Source of the DNA: an uncultured Sphingobium sp.
GTDB lineage: Bacteria > Pseudomonadota > Alphaproteobacteria > Sphingomonadales > Sphingomonadaceae
DNA length: 5,933 nucleotides
Direction of reading: 5' to 3'
Assembly: GCA_913773715.1 (NCBI GenBank)
Contig: CAJYHD010000801.1
Span: 1-5,933 of the forward strand
In this document: one piece after another, positions 1 through 5,829 of the stretch
How positions within the stretch are numbered: the first letter of the stretch is position 1
Layout of the letters: each line of letters begins with the position of its first letter
Program-made: the position numbers and the translations under genes
Notes under the pieces: generated by a model
What the model saw: the letters and a program-made list of their open reading frames with translations, nothing else
What the model was told of the DNA's origin: nothing
The model's database searches: none

Positions 1-757
1 GAAGAAGTTGGAACACGCCAGCACCGGCATCACGCAATCCTGCCGCCAGCGCCAGAACCTCCTCTTCCTCGGTAGGCACGGATGGTGCCAAGCGGCCATC
101 GCGAAACCGATGGGCGATATGGCGGGATGTTGATACGCCCAGTGCTCCCGCGCGGATCGCCTCTGCGGTCAACCGGCGCATCTCAGCCAGATCTTCCTTC
201 GTCGGTGGCTCCAGATTGGCACCGCGATCACCCATGACGAAAACACGCAAGGGGCTGTGCGGCAGTTGGGTGGCGAAATCGATATCGGCTTCGCGTTTGT
301 CTAGCGCGTCGAGATACTCGGGAAATGTCTCCCAATTCCATGGCAAGCCCTCGGCCATGACAACTTCGGGGATGTCCTCCACGCCTTCCATCAGCTTGAT
401 GGCCAATTGGCGCTGGTGCGGACGGATTGGAGCAAACCCCACACCGCAGTTGCCCATGACGACCGTAGTCACACCATGGCTGGACGAGGGCTTCAGCCGG
501 CTTTCCCAAGTTACCTGCCCATCGTAATGGGTGTGAATATCGACAAATCCGGGCGTGATGATCGCTCCGCTGGCATCGATTTCTTCCCGGCCGGCGGCGA
601 TATCATTTCCAATAGCCGTTATCCGGCCATCGTGAATGGCGATATCCGCGACGAAGGGATTGTCTCCCGAACCGTCATGGATCAGGCCGCCGCGAATGAC
701 GATATCGGGCGTGTGGGTCGCGACATGCTCTCCAGTGCGCTGTTTTCTGATCGACAC
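1..757 (-). CDS. D-aminoacylase-type amidohydrolase, N-terminal part (runs off left edge)
   Basis: This is the first 252 codons of a metal-dependent amidohydrolase of the N-acyl-D-amino-acid deacylase (D-aminoacylase) group, cytosolic enzymes that hydrolyse amide or cyclic amide bonds. The N-terminus has the family's opening beta-sandwich pattern (DIVIRGGLIHDGSG, residues 18-31). It is followed by TPGFVDIHTHYDGQ (68-81) with the HxH metal ligands H75 and H77, and by VVMGNCGVGFAP (99-110) with C104. The 27-residue spacing from H77 to C104 matches what I recall of the zinc-ligand His and Cys in characterised D-aminoacylase. The remaining ligands lie outside the window; the family is usually about 480-590 residues. 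The start is GTG at 757: an in-frame stop lies seven codons upstream and there is no other in-frame start between them. A strong purine-rich ribosome site precedes it. It lies 110 bases downstream of the CoA ligase in the same direction. The family is sure; the substrate is unknown, since many homologues in catabolic clusters are not true D-aminoacylases. Confidence 0.9.
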   Translation of the reverse strand, partial: MSIRKQRTGEHVATHTPDIVIRGGLIHDGSGDNPFVADIAIHDGRITAIGNDIAAGREEIDASGAIITPGFVDIHTHYDGQVTWESRLKPSSSHGVTTVVMGNCGVGFAPIRPHQRQLAIKLMEGVEDIPEVVMAEGLPWNWETFPEYLDALDKREADIDFATQLPHSPLRVFVMGDRGANLEPPTKEDLAEMRRLTAEAIRAGALGVSTSRHIAHRFRDGRLAPSVPTEEEEVLALAAGLRDAGAGVFQLL

Positions 758-759
758 TG

Positions 760-767
760 CCCCTTCT
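760..767 (-). promoter_or_regulatory. Ribosome binding site fixing the GTG start of the amidohydrolase
   Basis: On the minus strand the sequence AGAAGGGG ends two bases before the GTG at 757. It is the best Shine-Dalgarno match in the area and supports the non-ATG start, because the first in-frame ATG lies about 100 codons further in, past the metal-binding HxH motif. Confidence 0.65.
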
Positions 768-819
768 AAGCGGCGTCAGAACGATCCCCATATGGTAAGT
801 GCCGCAAACGCAGCCCATG

Positions 820-844
820 ATCGTCGCGCCCGGCTCTCGACGAT
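820..844. repeat. Small inverted repeat between CoA ligase and amidohydrolase
   Basis: ATCGTCG (820-826) and CGACGAT (838-844) are perfect 7-base complements separated by 11 bases. The repeat lies 24 bases after the CoA ligase stop codon on the minus strand. No T-run follows it on the minus strand (the bases after it are CATGGG), so it is a poor intrinsic terminator in that direction. A TTTT follows it on the plus strand, but nothing there appears to be transcribed rightwards. It could be a weak RNA hairpin or chance. The rest of the 758-867 gap shows nothing else recognisable. Confidence 0.3.
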
Positions 845-867
845 TTTGAAACCACTTTGAAAACGGG

Positions 868-2415
868 CTACATCCGCGCCGTACGCAAGGCGCCGCGTCG
901 CACCTTGCCTGCATCATCGCGCAGCCTTTCGTGGGTGAACTCGATCGATCGAGGTCGCTTGAAGAATGCCAGCGCCGCAACCGCCGGGGCGATGAAGGCC
1001 ATCGCGTCGGCAGCGGCCGGAGCCGCGCAGCCGGGTGCCAATTCGATTATGGCATGGATACGATTGCCGATGTCCCCGTCAGACAATCCGATCACGGCAG
1101 CGCAAAGCACGGACGGAAGTTGTTCGATCGCAGCCTCGATCTCGGCGGGATAGACATTGATGCCACCCACCAGGATCATGTCGGTGCGGCGGTCCGCTAT
1201 GTAAAGATAACCCTCGGCGTCGACCCATCCCATATCGCCCAGCCCGTCGAGATCGCCGGTGATCTTGCTCTCGGCTCCGATATAGCGATACCCGGTGCCC
1301 GGCCCGACTGCGCGACGGAAGAATATCTCGCCGATCTCTCCGGGGGGCAGCGGCATCCCGCTCTCGCCCAGGATCACGATCTCATCTCCGCCCACGGCGC
1401 GCCCCACCGAACCGGGATGCGCCAGCCATTCTTCCCCATCGATCAACGTGGCGCCAACGCGTTCTGTCCCGCCGTAAACTTCATGCAATACACGAGGCGC
1501 AATGCGTGCCAGCCACCAGCGCTTGACCTCCTCAGGGCATGGGGCCGAGGAATGCATGATCACCTTGAAGGACGAGAGGTCAGCGGCTTGCGAGACGGCG
1601 GGATCCAGTTTCGCGATCCGGCTCATCATCGTCGGCACCATCGTGGCGAAAGTCGGTCGATAACGTTCTGTCAGGCGCAGCCACTCGGCAGCATCGAACC
1701 TCTCCATGCAGACGACATGGCATCCTTCCGCCAGGGCGACGATGGCGAAGGCAAAGGGGGCGGTATGATAGATCGGGCCGGCGTTCAAAATGATGCTGCC
1801 GGCGGGGCGATAAGGCACAGCCTTATCGGGTCCCCAGCGGGAGTCCCGTGGGTCAACGATTAGCTTGGGCCGGCCCGTGCTGCCCCCGCTGCCCAATATC
1901 TTGCCCGGACACGAGATGGTCGCCGGAAGCGGTCGATCGTCCAGATCGGCTGGCAAAGGCTGGTCGACATCGAACAGCGGGCTCCCTGTGCAGGCCTTGT
2001 TCGACGTGCCCACGATTATGCGCGGGCGGGCCAGGGCCACGACCTGCTCAAACTCTACCGGGGTCAGCCTTTGAGATATCGGTGCGGGCGTCGCCCCTAA
2101 TTTCCACAACGCGTAGACGGCCTGCGGATAGGCGGGCCCGTTTCCCATGGAGATGATGACCGTATCACCTGCCACCACGCCCCGTAATGCCAACGCACGT
2201 GCCATGCGATTGGCGGCAGCGTCCAACTCGGCGAAGGTCCATGTCCGAACCTCGAAGGTGAAGGCCGGCGCATCGGGCGCGCGAACGCTTTGTGCGCTCA
2301 ACAGCATACCCAGCGGCGCGCCATCTTTGGCGCTGCCATCTTCGCGTAACCATCGGGATACATCGCCGACCTCGCCAGCCGTTCTGAGGTCTACCGGTTC
2401 AGGCACGCTGCTCAT
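868..2415 (-). CDS. AMP-forming acyl-CoA synthetase (bile-acid/steroid CoA ligase-like)
   Basis: This 515-residue protein is a complete member of the ANL adenylating family. It converts a carboxylic acid, ATP and CoA to an acyl-CoA through an acyl-adenylate in the cytosol. The phosphate-binding loop is GSGGSTGRPK (175-184). YGGTERVG (314-321) is the A5 motif. GDMGW with the ribose-binding Asp (D394) and IADRRTDMILVGGINVYPAEIE-type sequence (406-427) form A7-A8, the hinge to the mobile C-terminal domain. DAGKVRR near the C-terminus supplies the adenylation lysine K504. The length fits the family (about 500-560). The overall flavour, with the GxGGSTGxPK loop and short C-terminus, recalls bile-acid-CoA-ligase-like enzymes rather than acetyl-CoA or long-chain fatty acid synthetases; that sub-assignment is by eye. 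ATG at 2415 has a weak GAGAAAG site 7 bases upstream. The gene sits between the MFS transporter and the amidohydrolase, suggesting that it activates the transported or processed acid. Confidence 0.93.
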   Translation of the reverse strand: MSSVPEPVDLRTAGEVGDVSRWLREDGSAKDGAPLGMLLSAQSVRAPDAPAFTFEVRTWTFAELDAAANRMARALALRGVVAGDTVIISMGNGPAYPQAVYALWKLGATPAPISQRLTPVEFEQVVALARPRIIVGTSNKACTGSPLFDVDQPLPADLDDRPLPATISCPGKILGSGGSTGRPKLIVDPRDSRWGPDKAVPYRPAGSIILNAGPIYHTAPFAFAIVALAEGCHVVCMERFDAAEWLRLTERYRPTFATMVPTMMSRIAKLDPAVSQAADLSSFKVIMHSSAPCPEEVKRWWLARIAPRVLHEVYGGTERVGATLIDGEEWLAHPGSVGRAVGGDEIVILGESGMPLPPGEIGEIFFRRAVGPGTGYRYIGAESKITGDLDGLGDMGWVDAEGYLYIADRRTDMILVGGINVYPAEIEAAIEQLPSVLCAAVIGLSDGDIGNRIHAIIELAPGCAAPAAADAMAFIAPAVAALAFFKRPRSIEFTHERLRDDAGKVRRGALRTARM

Positions 2416-2470
2416 TCGGGATCTTTCTCGGCGTCATTTATCGTCGTTTCATCATCGCAGATACCCGCCG

Positions 2471-2501
2471 TCGGCACACGAGGTTCTCTGGCTAGTGCCG
2501 A
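2471..2501. repeat. Inverted repeat in the MFS-to-CoA-ligase gap
   Basis: TCGGCAC (2471-2477) and GTGCCGA (2495-2501) are perfect 7-base complements around a 17-base loop. They lie 25 bases past the MFS stop and 55 bases before the ligase start, inside a 111-base gap (2416-2526). No T-run follows on the minus strand. It might be an operator half-site pair or a loose RNA hairpin; function is not established. No convincing promoter was seen in this gap. Confidence 0.3.
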
Positions 2502-2526
2502 AACGCAAGATGAGCGGTGGCAATAT

Positions 2527-3789
2527 TCAGTCTGGACACCGTTCCACAGGCAATCGACCCAGCACCACGTAAGCCAGCGCCGCGCACACGAACAGGACAA
2601 GCGCTATACTCAGGGAGACGGCATACCCGCCGGTTCTATCGAACATGACGCCGATCCCGGCCATGCCGAGCACGCCCGCGCTGGTGATACCAACGGTGCA
2701 GATACCAAATACGCTGCCGAACCGCGCGATCGGAAAATACCGGGCGATCATAAAGGCGACGATGTCTATTTCGGCCCCCTGGGACGCACCGATCAGGATG
2801 ACGCCGATATAGGCGAAGCGTGTATCATGTCCCGAAAGCAGCAGGCAACCAACGCCCAAGGCCGACAGCAGCATGATACCTGCTGCCGTCATGGTGGCAT
2901 TCGCGCGATCGAGCAGCAGGCCCGCGCCGAAAGCACCGGCCAGCGCAGCCAGCCCTAGCAGTCCTACCATTGCCGCTGCACGCGGCGCTGACAGGCCGGC
3001 ATCAATAAGAAGCGGCTGCAACTGACTGATGATGGCAAGCAGCGGCATGTAGGCGCAGGCGGCACCGGCGGTGATCGCCCATACGCGAAGATCGCGCAGC
3101 AAACCACGCCAGGAGAGCGCCGTGCCGCCTCCAGCGTTCACAGTTGCGGAGGTCTGACGGGTCGCCGGAGCATGGCAGTCTCGCTCGATACCCCAGTAAA
3201 CCGCGGGGATGGCAATCAGCACGGTCAGAACCGCCATTCCCGCATAGCCCGCGCGCCATCCGCCCCACTGCATCAAGGCGAACAGCAGTGGGGGAAGCGA
3301 GGCCGCCATCAGAGCCAACCCACATCGTCCCACCGCCAGGGAAAATCCCCGTGAGCGAACGAAGACCGCGGCCATCGCGCGGGAAAAACCCACGCCCGAT
3401 GTCGCAAATCCGCAAAGCGACAGCAAGGCGAACAAGGCGTAATAGATCCAGATCGATCCCGGCATCAGTGACAGCCCGGTCCACGCAGCCGCCACGCCTA
3501 CGAACCCAAAAAGCAGTACCGGCCGCGCCCCGTGCCGATCGATCAGCCGCCCGATCGCGGGGTTGAGCAGGGCCAGCATCAGGGCTGCGTTGTTGGCCAT
3601 GGCGATTTCGCCGCGGCTCCAACCAAATGCGCTTTGCAACGGCAGGATGAACAAACTGGAGATATTGGGGAAAATCGAAGCTCCAAGGCCAAGTCCGAGC
3701 AGCGTCGCCACGCCCGTGGGCCAATGCCGCCGCCATTCGGCACGCGTTGCGGCCCAATGGCTGGTCGCATCGATCTGTGTCGTTGTCAT
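2527..3789 (-). CDS. MFS transporter (12-helix, monocarboxylate/organic-acid type)
   Basis: This 420-residue inner-membrane protein of the major facilitator superfamily has about twelve hydrophobic segments in two halves, divided by a hydrophilic loop near residues 201-230. The MFS signature between helices 2 and 3 is clear: GRLIDRHGARP (80-90), with the charged D/R pattern. FGWSRGEI (55-62) and GASQGAEIDIVAFMIARYF (334-352) are typical of the oxalate/formate and monocarboxylate-like MFS branch. That suggests a proton-linked symporter or antiporter for an organic anion; substrate and direction are inferred only loosely. I chose ATG 3789 because it has an AAGAAG site 8 bases upstream; a GTG at 3816 would add nine residues (GSVQEAHG-like) with no better ribosome site. 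It follows a hairpin-containing 154-base gap and precedes the CoA ligase, so it probably imports the compound that this cluster breaks down. Confidence 0.92.
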   Translation of the reverse strand: MTTTQIDATSHWAATRAEWRRHWPTGVATLLGLGLGASIFPNISSLFILPLQSAFGWSRGEIAMANNAALMLALLNPAIGRLIDRHGARPVLLFGFVGVAAAWTGLSLMPGSIWIYYALFALLSLCGFATSGVGFSRAMAAVFVRSRGFSLAVGRCGLALMAASLPPLLFALMQWGGWRAGYAGMAVLTVLIAIPAVYWGIERDCHAPATRQTSATVNAGGGTALSWRGLLRDLRVWAITAGAACAYMPLLAIISQLQPLLIDAGLSAPRAAAMVGLLGLAALAGAFGAGLLLDRANATMTAAGIMLLSALGVGCLLLSGHDTRFAYIGVILIGASQGAEIDIVAFMIARYFPIARFGSVFGICTVGITSAGVLGMAGIGVMFDRTGGYAVSLSIALVLFVCAALAYVVLGRLPVERCPD

Positions 3790-3851
3790 ACCGTGTGCTT
3801 CTTGCACCGATCCCACCCGAGAACCAGCACCACTTGCTAAAAATGGACGGC

Positions 3852-3864
3852 TGCCACCATGGCA
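3852..3864. repeat. Short palindrome upstream of the MFS gene
   Basis: TGCCA (3852-3856), CCA, then TGGCA (3860-3864) form a 5-base inverted repeat with a 3-base spacer, about 60 bases before the MFS start and after the strong hairpin. Its position would suit an operator if the MFS gene has its own promoter, but an element this short could be chance. Confidence 0.2.
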
Positions 3865-3887
3865 CGAAACTCAATCAGATAAACGAC

Positions 3888-3916
3888 CCGACCGCCGCCT
3901 GCACAGCGGCGGTCGG
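3888..3916 (-). terminator. Strong GC-rich hairpin, possible terminator or attenuator after the second SnoaL-like gene
   Basis: CCGACCGCCGC (3888-3898) and GCGGCGGTCGG (3906-3916) pair perfectly over 11 bases around a 7-base loop, giving a very stable stem. It lies 27 bases beyond the stop codon of the upstream gene on the minus strand. The bases after it on that strand are GTCGTTTATC, only a weak T-tract, so termination may be partial. The reverse side is also T-poor, so a bidirectional role is unlikely. It is the only strong hairpin between genes of the cluster and marks the likely border between the three-gene front part and the MFS/ligase part. Confidence 0.55.
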
Positions 3917-3943
3917 ACGATTTACCGTGAACAGGCGATGCCG

Positions 3944-4318
3944 CTAAACGGGCGCCAATGCCGCAGATACGATCAGCGGATCCAGATATTCACGAAAGAC
4001 AACGATATTGCCGCCCCTGACCACGAACTTGCTGTGATAGGTGTTGGCATAAGTCCGCCCGTTGGTAAACGGCATGTGCCCGACATATTCGACCGCAACG
4101 CGATCACCTTCCTGGATCATATCGGTGACCGGAAAGCGCGTTCCTCCGGCTGCCAAGCCTTGCAGGCCGCGCATCCCGTTCACCAGATCGTCTCGGGAGA
4201 TTGATCCGGCGCCTGTGTACCAGCATTCACAATCGTCGGCGATCAGGGCGATCGCCTCTTCGGTTCGGCCGGCGGCTGCGTGATCCAAAAAGGCCTGGAC
4301 GACCTGTTTCGGGTTCAT
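3944..4318 (-). CDS. NTF2/SnoaL-like small protein (ketosteroid-isomerase fold)
   Basis: This 124-residue protein has the pattern of the NTF2-like alpha+beta barrel. An N-terminal helix with VVQAFLDHAAAGRTEEAIAL (6-25) leads to the conserved ADDCECWYTG turn (27-36). After a central helix come the four-stranded sheet segments VTDMIQEGDRVAVEYVGHMP (64-83), YHSKFVVRGGNIVVFREYLD (94-113). The FREYLDP ending is typical of SnoaL and limonene-epoxide-hydrolase-like relatives. Such proteins act as isomerases, hydratases, cyclases or hydrolases on ketones, steroids, polyketides and epoxides; the reaction here cannot be fixed. ATG 4318 has an AAGAGGG ribosome site 8 bases upstream. It starts 29 bases after the SDR stop, so the two are probably co-transcribed. 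A strong hairpin follows it. Confidence 0.85.
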   Translation of the reverse strand: MNPKQVVQAFLDHAAAGRTEEAIALIADDCECWYTGAGSISRDDLVNGMRGLQGLAAGGTRFPVTDMIQEGDRVAVEYVGHMPFTNGRTYANTYHSKFVVRGGNIVVFREYLDPLIVSAALAPV

Positions 4319-4347
4319 AGGGTCGTCCCTCTTCTGTATGCCAGCCG

Positions 4348-5109
4348 TTAACGAACGGCGTTGATGCCACCATCGATGGGAAAATTAAGTCCCGTGATCA
4401 TTGCCGCTTCGGATGAACACAGGAAAATGACGGCAGCGGCGATTTCCTCAGGCTGGATCGCGCGCTTGAAGATCTGGCCCGATGCCAGTTCGACTTGCTG
4501 CTCGGCGTTGAACATTTCGTTCACCACCTTGGTCGCGACAAGCCCAGGCGCCACGCAGTTCACGCGGATATCATGCGGGCCGAACATCCGCGCGGCATAG
4601 GCCGTCATGTGGATGACAGCGGCCTTGGCGCCGGAATAGACGATATCTGCAGAAGGCGTTGTGCTGACGCCGGCCATAGAAGCGGTATTGACGATGGCGC
4701 CGCCGCCCCTTTCACGCATCACCGGTAATTCTTGGCGAAGCGAGAGGAAGACGGATTTAAAAGTGACGTCGGTTACGAATTGATAGTCACGTTCGGTCAA
4801 TTCGTCGAACGGCTTGTTCACGCCGCAGCCTACGTTGTTATGCGCGAAATCGAGCGAGCCGAACTTGTCGAGCGTGCCCTTGATCAAACCCTCCACGGAA
4901 GACCAATCGGTTGCATCGCATTTGACTGCCTCGGCCTCGCCACCGGCGCTGACGATCAATTGCGCAGTCTCTTCCGCCGAGGTTTGATCCAGGTCGCACA
5001 GCATGACCCGTGCGCCGCGAAGCGCGAAAGCACGGGCAGAAGCTTGGCCGATCCCGGCACCGGCACCGGTGACAAGCGCGGTCTTGCCGTGGAAATGAGG
5101 ATCCGTCAT
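4348..5109 (-). CDS. Short-chain dehydrogenase/reductase (classical SDR, probably NAD-dependent)
   Basis: This 253-residue Rossmann-fold oxidoreductase interconverts an alcohol and a ketone using a nicotinamide cofactor. The cofactor loop TGAGAGIG is at 14-21. An acidic D39 ends the second strand (MLCDLD), which usually means NAD(H) rather than NADP(H). CDATD (64-68) contacts adenine, and NNVG (91-94) stands in for the usual NNAG. The catalytic Ser, Tyr and Lys are S144, Y158 and K162 (YSGAK). The expected active-site Asn of the N-S-Y-K tetrad appears to be T116 (VTFKSVF where VNLxGVF is common). NFPIDGGINA near the C-terminus is typical. Full length for a classical SDR. I chose ATG 5109, with GGAG 6 bases upstream; a longer frame to 5169 would overlap the preceding gene and adds sequence unlike any SDR. 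It lies 19 bases after the first SnoaL-like gene, in one operon with it. The substrate is unknown. Confidence 0.93.
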   Translation of the reverse strand: MTDPHFHGKTALVTGAGAGIGQASARAFALRGARVMLCDLDQTSAEETAQLIVSAGGEAEAVKCDATDWSSVEGLIKGTLDKFGSLDFAHNNVGCGVNKPFDELTERDYQFVTDVTFKSVFLSLRQELPVMRERGGGAIVNTASMAGVSTTPSADIVYSGAKAAVIHMTAYAARMFGPHDIRVNCVAPGLVATKVVNEMFNAEQQVELASGQIFKRAIQPEEIAAAVIFLCSSEAAMITGLNFPIDGGINAVR

Positions 5110-5113
5110 CGTG

Positions 5114-5119
5114 TTCTCC
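5114..5119 (-). promoter_or_regulatory. Ribosome binding site deciding the SDR start
   Basis: GGAGAA on the minus strand, with GGAG 6 bases before ATG 5109, lies in the 19-base gap after the upstream stop codon. It favours the 253-residue SDR over the longer frame beginning at 5169. Confidence 0.7.
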
Positions 5120-5128
5120 AGTATGATC

Positions 5129-5605
5129 TTAAATGGCGGCTTCCAGCATGGCGCGAGCGTCGTCGCCATCGCCGATCAGCCGATTGATGCGTTCGATGAT
5201 CTTCCAGCCTTGCGGACGCCTTTCCAGCTTCCAGACGTTTTGGGCCACGCGGAATATAGCATAACCATCGTCCCGGCGAAGATAGAGCTGGGTGCAATTA
5301 ACGGCGATCGCGTGATCGCCATCTATCCGGACCCAAGGCAGGCCCATGACGTGCGCGATCCCGCCTTTGATCGCATCTAGATGCTCAGAGTGTTTCAAAA
5401 GCTCGCTGAAAGCGGCGGGTCCCGTCATCCGGCCATAGCTGACATCGTAAACGCCGTCTTCGGCAAACAGATCGGGAGCGAGGTCGGGACTGCCGCTGTC
5501 GACCAGGGGGCCATAGCTGGCCACCAGCCGAATGACGGCCAATTCGTCTTCTACGGCACCAAGACGCTTTTCAAGCGCGCCCATCCGCGCGAGTGCTTCT
5601 GTCAT
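5129..5605 (-). CDS. NTF2/SnoaL-like protein (SnoaL_4 type), first gene of the minus-strand operon
   Basis: This 158-residue protein belongs to the larger SnoaL-like branch of the NTF2 fold. An N-terminal amphipathic helix (LEKRLGAVEDELAVIRLVAS, 11-30) leads to YGPLVDSGSPDLAPDLFAED (31-50), a hallmark pattern of the branch, then GVYDVSYGRMTG (51-62). The later sheet holds HVMGLPWVRIDGDHAIAVN (85-103), RVAQNVWKLERRPQGWKI (119-136) and a final arginine-rich strand. Relatives occur in aromatic-, steroid- and polyketide-processing clusters as dehydratases, isomerases, hydrolases or dioxygenase-like small subunits; most are uncharacterised. I chose ATG 5605, with GGGAAG 9 bases upstream and GAGG directly adjacent. 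A GTG at 5644 would add thirteen basic residues with no support, and M8 would lack a good ribosome site. It is the promoter-proximal gene and is followed 19 bases later by the SDR. Residue-level catalysis cannot be assigned. Confidence 0.86.
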   Translation of the reverse strand: MTEALARMGALEKRLGAVEDELAVIRLVASYGPLVDSGSPDLAPDLFAEDGVYDVSYGRMTGPAAFSELLKHSEHLDAIKGGIAHVMGLPWVRIDGDHAIAVNCTQLYLRRDDGYAIFRVAQNVWKLERRPQGWKIIERINRLIGDGDDARAMLEAAI

Positions 5606-5748
5606 CCTCTTTATCTTCCCAGAACTTATCAGATGTGGCGGCACCCTATGCCGGGGGCGCTACGCCGTCAGCGGGTGTGGTCGTATCATGGACCCAAAAT
5701 CAACAATGTGATGTCGTGGTTTTAGAGGCGGTTCTCCCGCATCCGACA

Positions 5749-5775
5749 TTGACGGGAAGGGCGGAGAGGTAAAAC
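5749..5775 (+). promoter_or_regulatory. Candidate promoter for the plus-strand hydrolase
   Basis: TTGACG (5749-5754) resembles a -35 box and TAAAAC (5770-5775) a -10 box, but the spacing of 15 bases is shorter than the preferred 17. If used, transcription would start near 5782 and give a leader of about 48 bases. This is a pattern match only. Confidence 0.25.
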
Positions 5776-5786
5776 GAAAACGTACA

Positions 5787-5802
5787 CGACGAAGGCTCGT
5801 CG
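5787..5802. repeat. Perfect inverted repeat in the leader of the plus-strand hydrolase
   Basis: CGACGA (5787-5792), AGGC, TCGTCG (5797-5802) form a 6-base perfect inverted repeat with a 4-base loop, 27 bases before the ATG and just downstream of the candidate promoter. This is where a repressor operator would often sit; as RNA it would be a small hairpin ahead of the ribosome site. Confidence 0.35.
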
Positions 5803-5816
5803 CGCAGGATTCGAAC

Positions 5817-5822
5817 GAGGAG
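5817..5822 (+). promoter_or_regulatory. Ribosome binding site of the plus-strand hydrolase
   Basis: GAGGAG with 7 bases to ATG 5830 is a near-ideal Shine-Dalgarno site. Since only 34 codons of the gene are visible, this site is a main reason for accepting it as real. Confidence 0.75.
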
Positions 5823-5829
5823 CAATATC

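Larger units (their letters stand above)
5606..5829. promoter_or_regulatory. Divergent intergenic region with presumed promoters for both directions
   Basis: These 224 bases separate two genes read away from each other, so they should hold both promoters and any shared operator. The middle (about 5690-5780) is richer in A and T than the flanking genes. No coding sequence was supported here. On the minus strand the best -10-like hexamer is TCTAAA (5726-5721) with no good -35 partner. Small inverted repeats are CGGCA/TGCCG around CCCTA (5639-5653) and CGACGA/TCGTCG (5787-5802). No regulator gene is in the window, so the controlling protein cannot be named. Confidence 0.5.

Noticed and set aside
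820..844. Recurring CGACGAT/ATCGTCG-like words in several gaps (820-844, 2440-2446, 5787-5802) as a dispersed regulatory repeat
   Set aside because: The shared word is only 6-7 bases, is a common k-mer in GC-rich genomes, and the spacing and flanks differ at each place.
931..1863. A 310-codon open frame on the plus strand
   Set aside because: It lies wholly antisense to the CoA ligase, whose motifs are intact. Its translation is Arg/Asp/Gly/His-rich with no domain I recognise, and long antisense frames are common in GC-rich genes.
3002..3874. A 290-codon minus-strand frame overlapping the MFS gene in another register
   Set aside because: Its translation is Arg/Ala/Asp-rich without membrane segments or motifs, while the overlapping frame is a clear 12-helix MFS protein.
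3563..4204. A 213-codon open frame on the plus strand
   Set aside because: It crosses the MFS start, the hairpin-containing gap and most of the second SnoaL-like gene in antisense. It shows no domain, and its composition looks like a shadow frame.
5110..5169. Extension of the SDR start to 5169
   Set aside because: The extra 20 residues overlap the preceding gene's 3' end and are unlike SDR N-termini; ATG 5109 has a good GGAG site and puts the first strand at the usual distance.
4732..5187. A 151-codon open frame on the plus strand opposite the SDR
   Set aside because: It is antisense to the SDR's cofactor-binding half, which carries intact motifs; no independent ribosome site or family pattern was seen.
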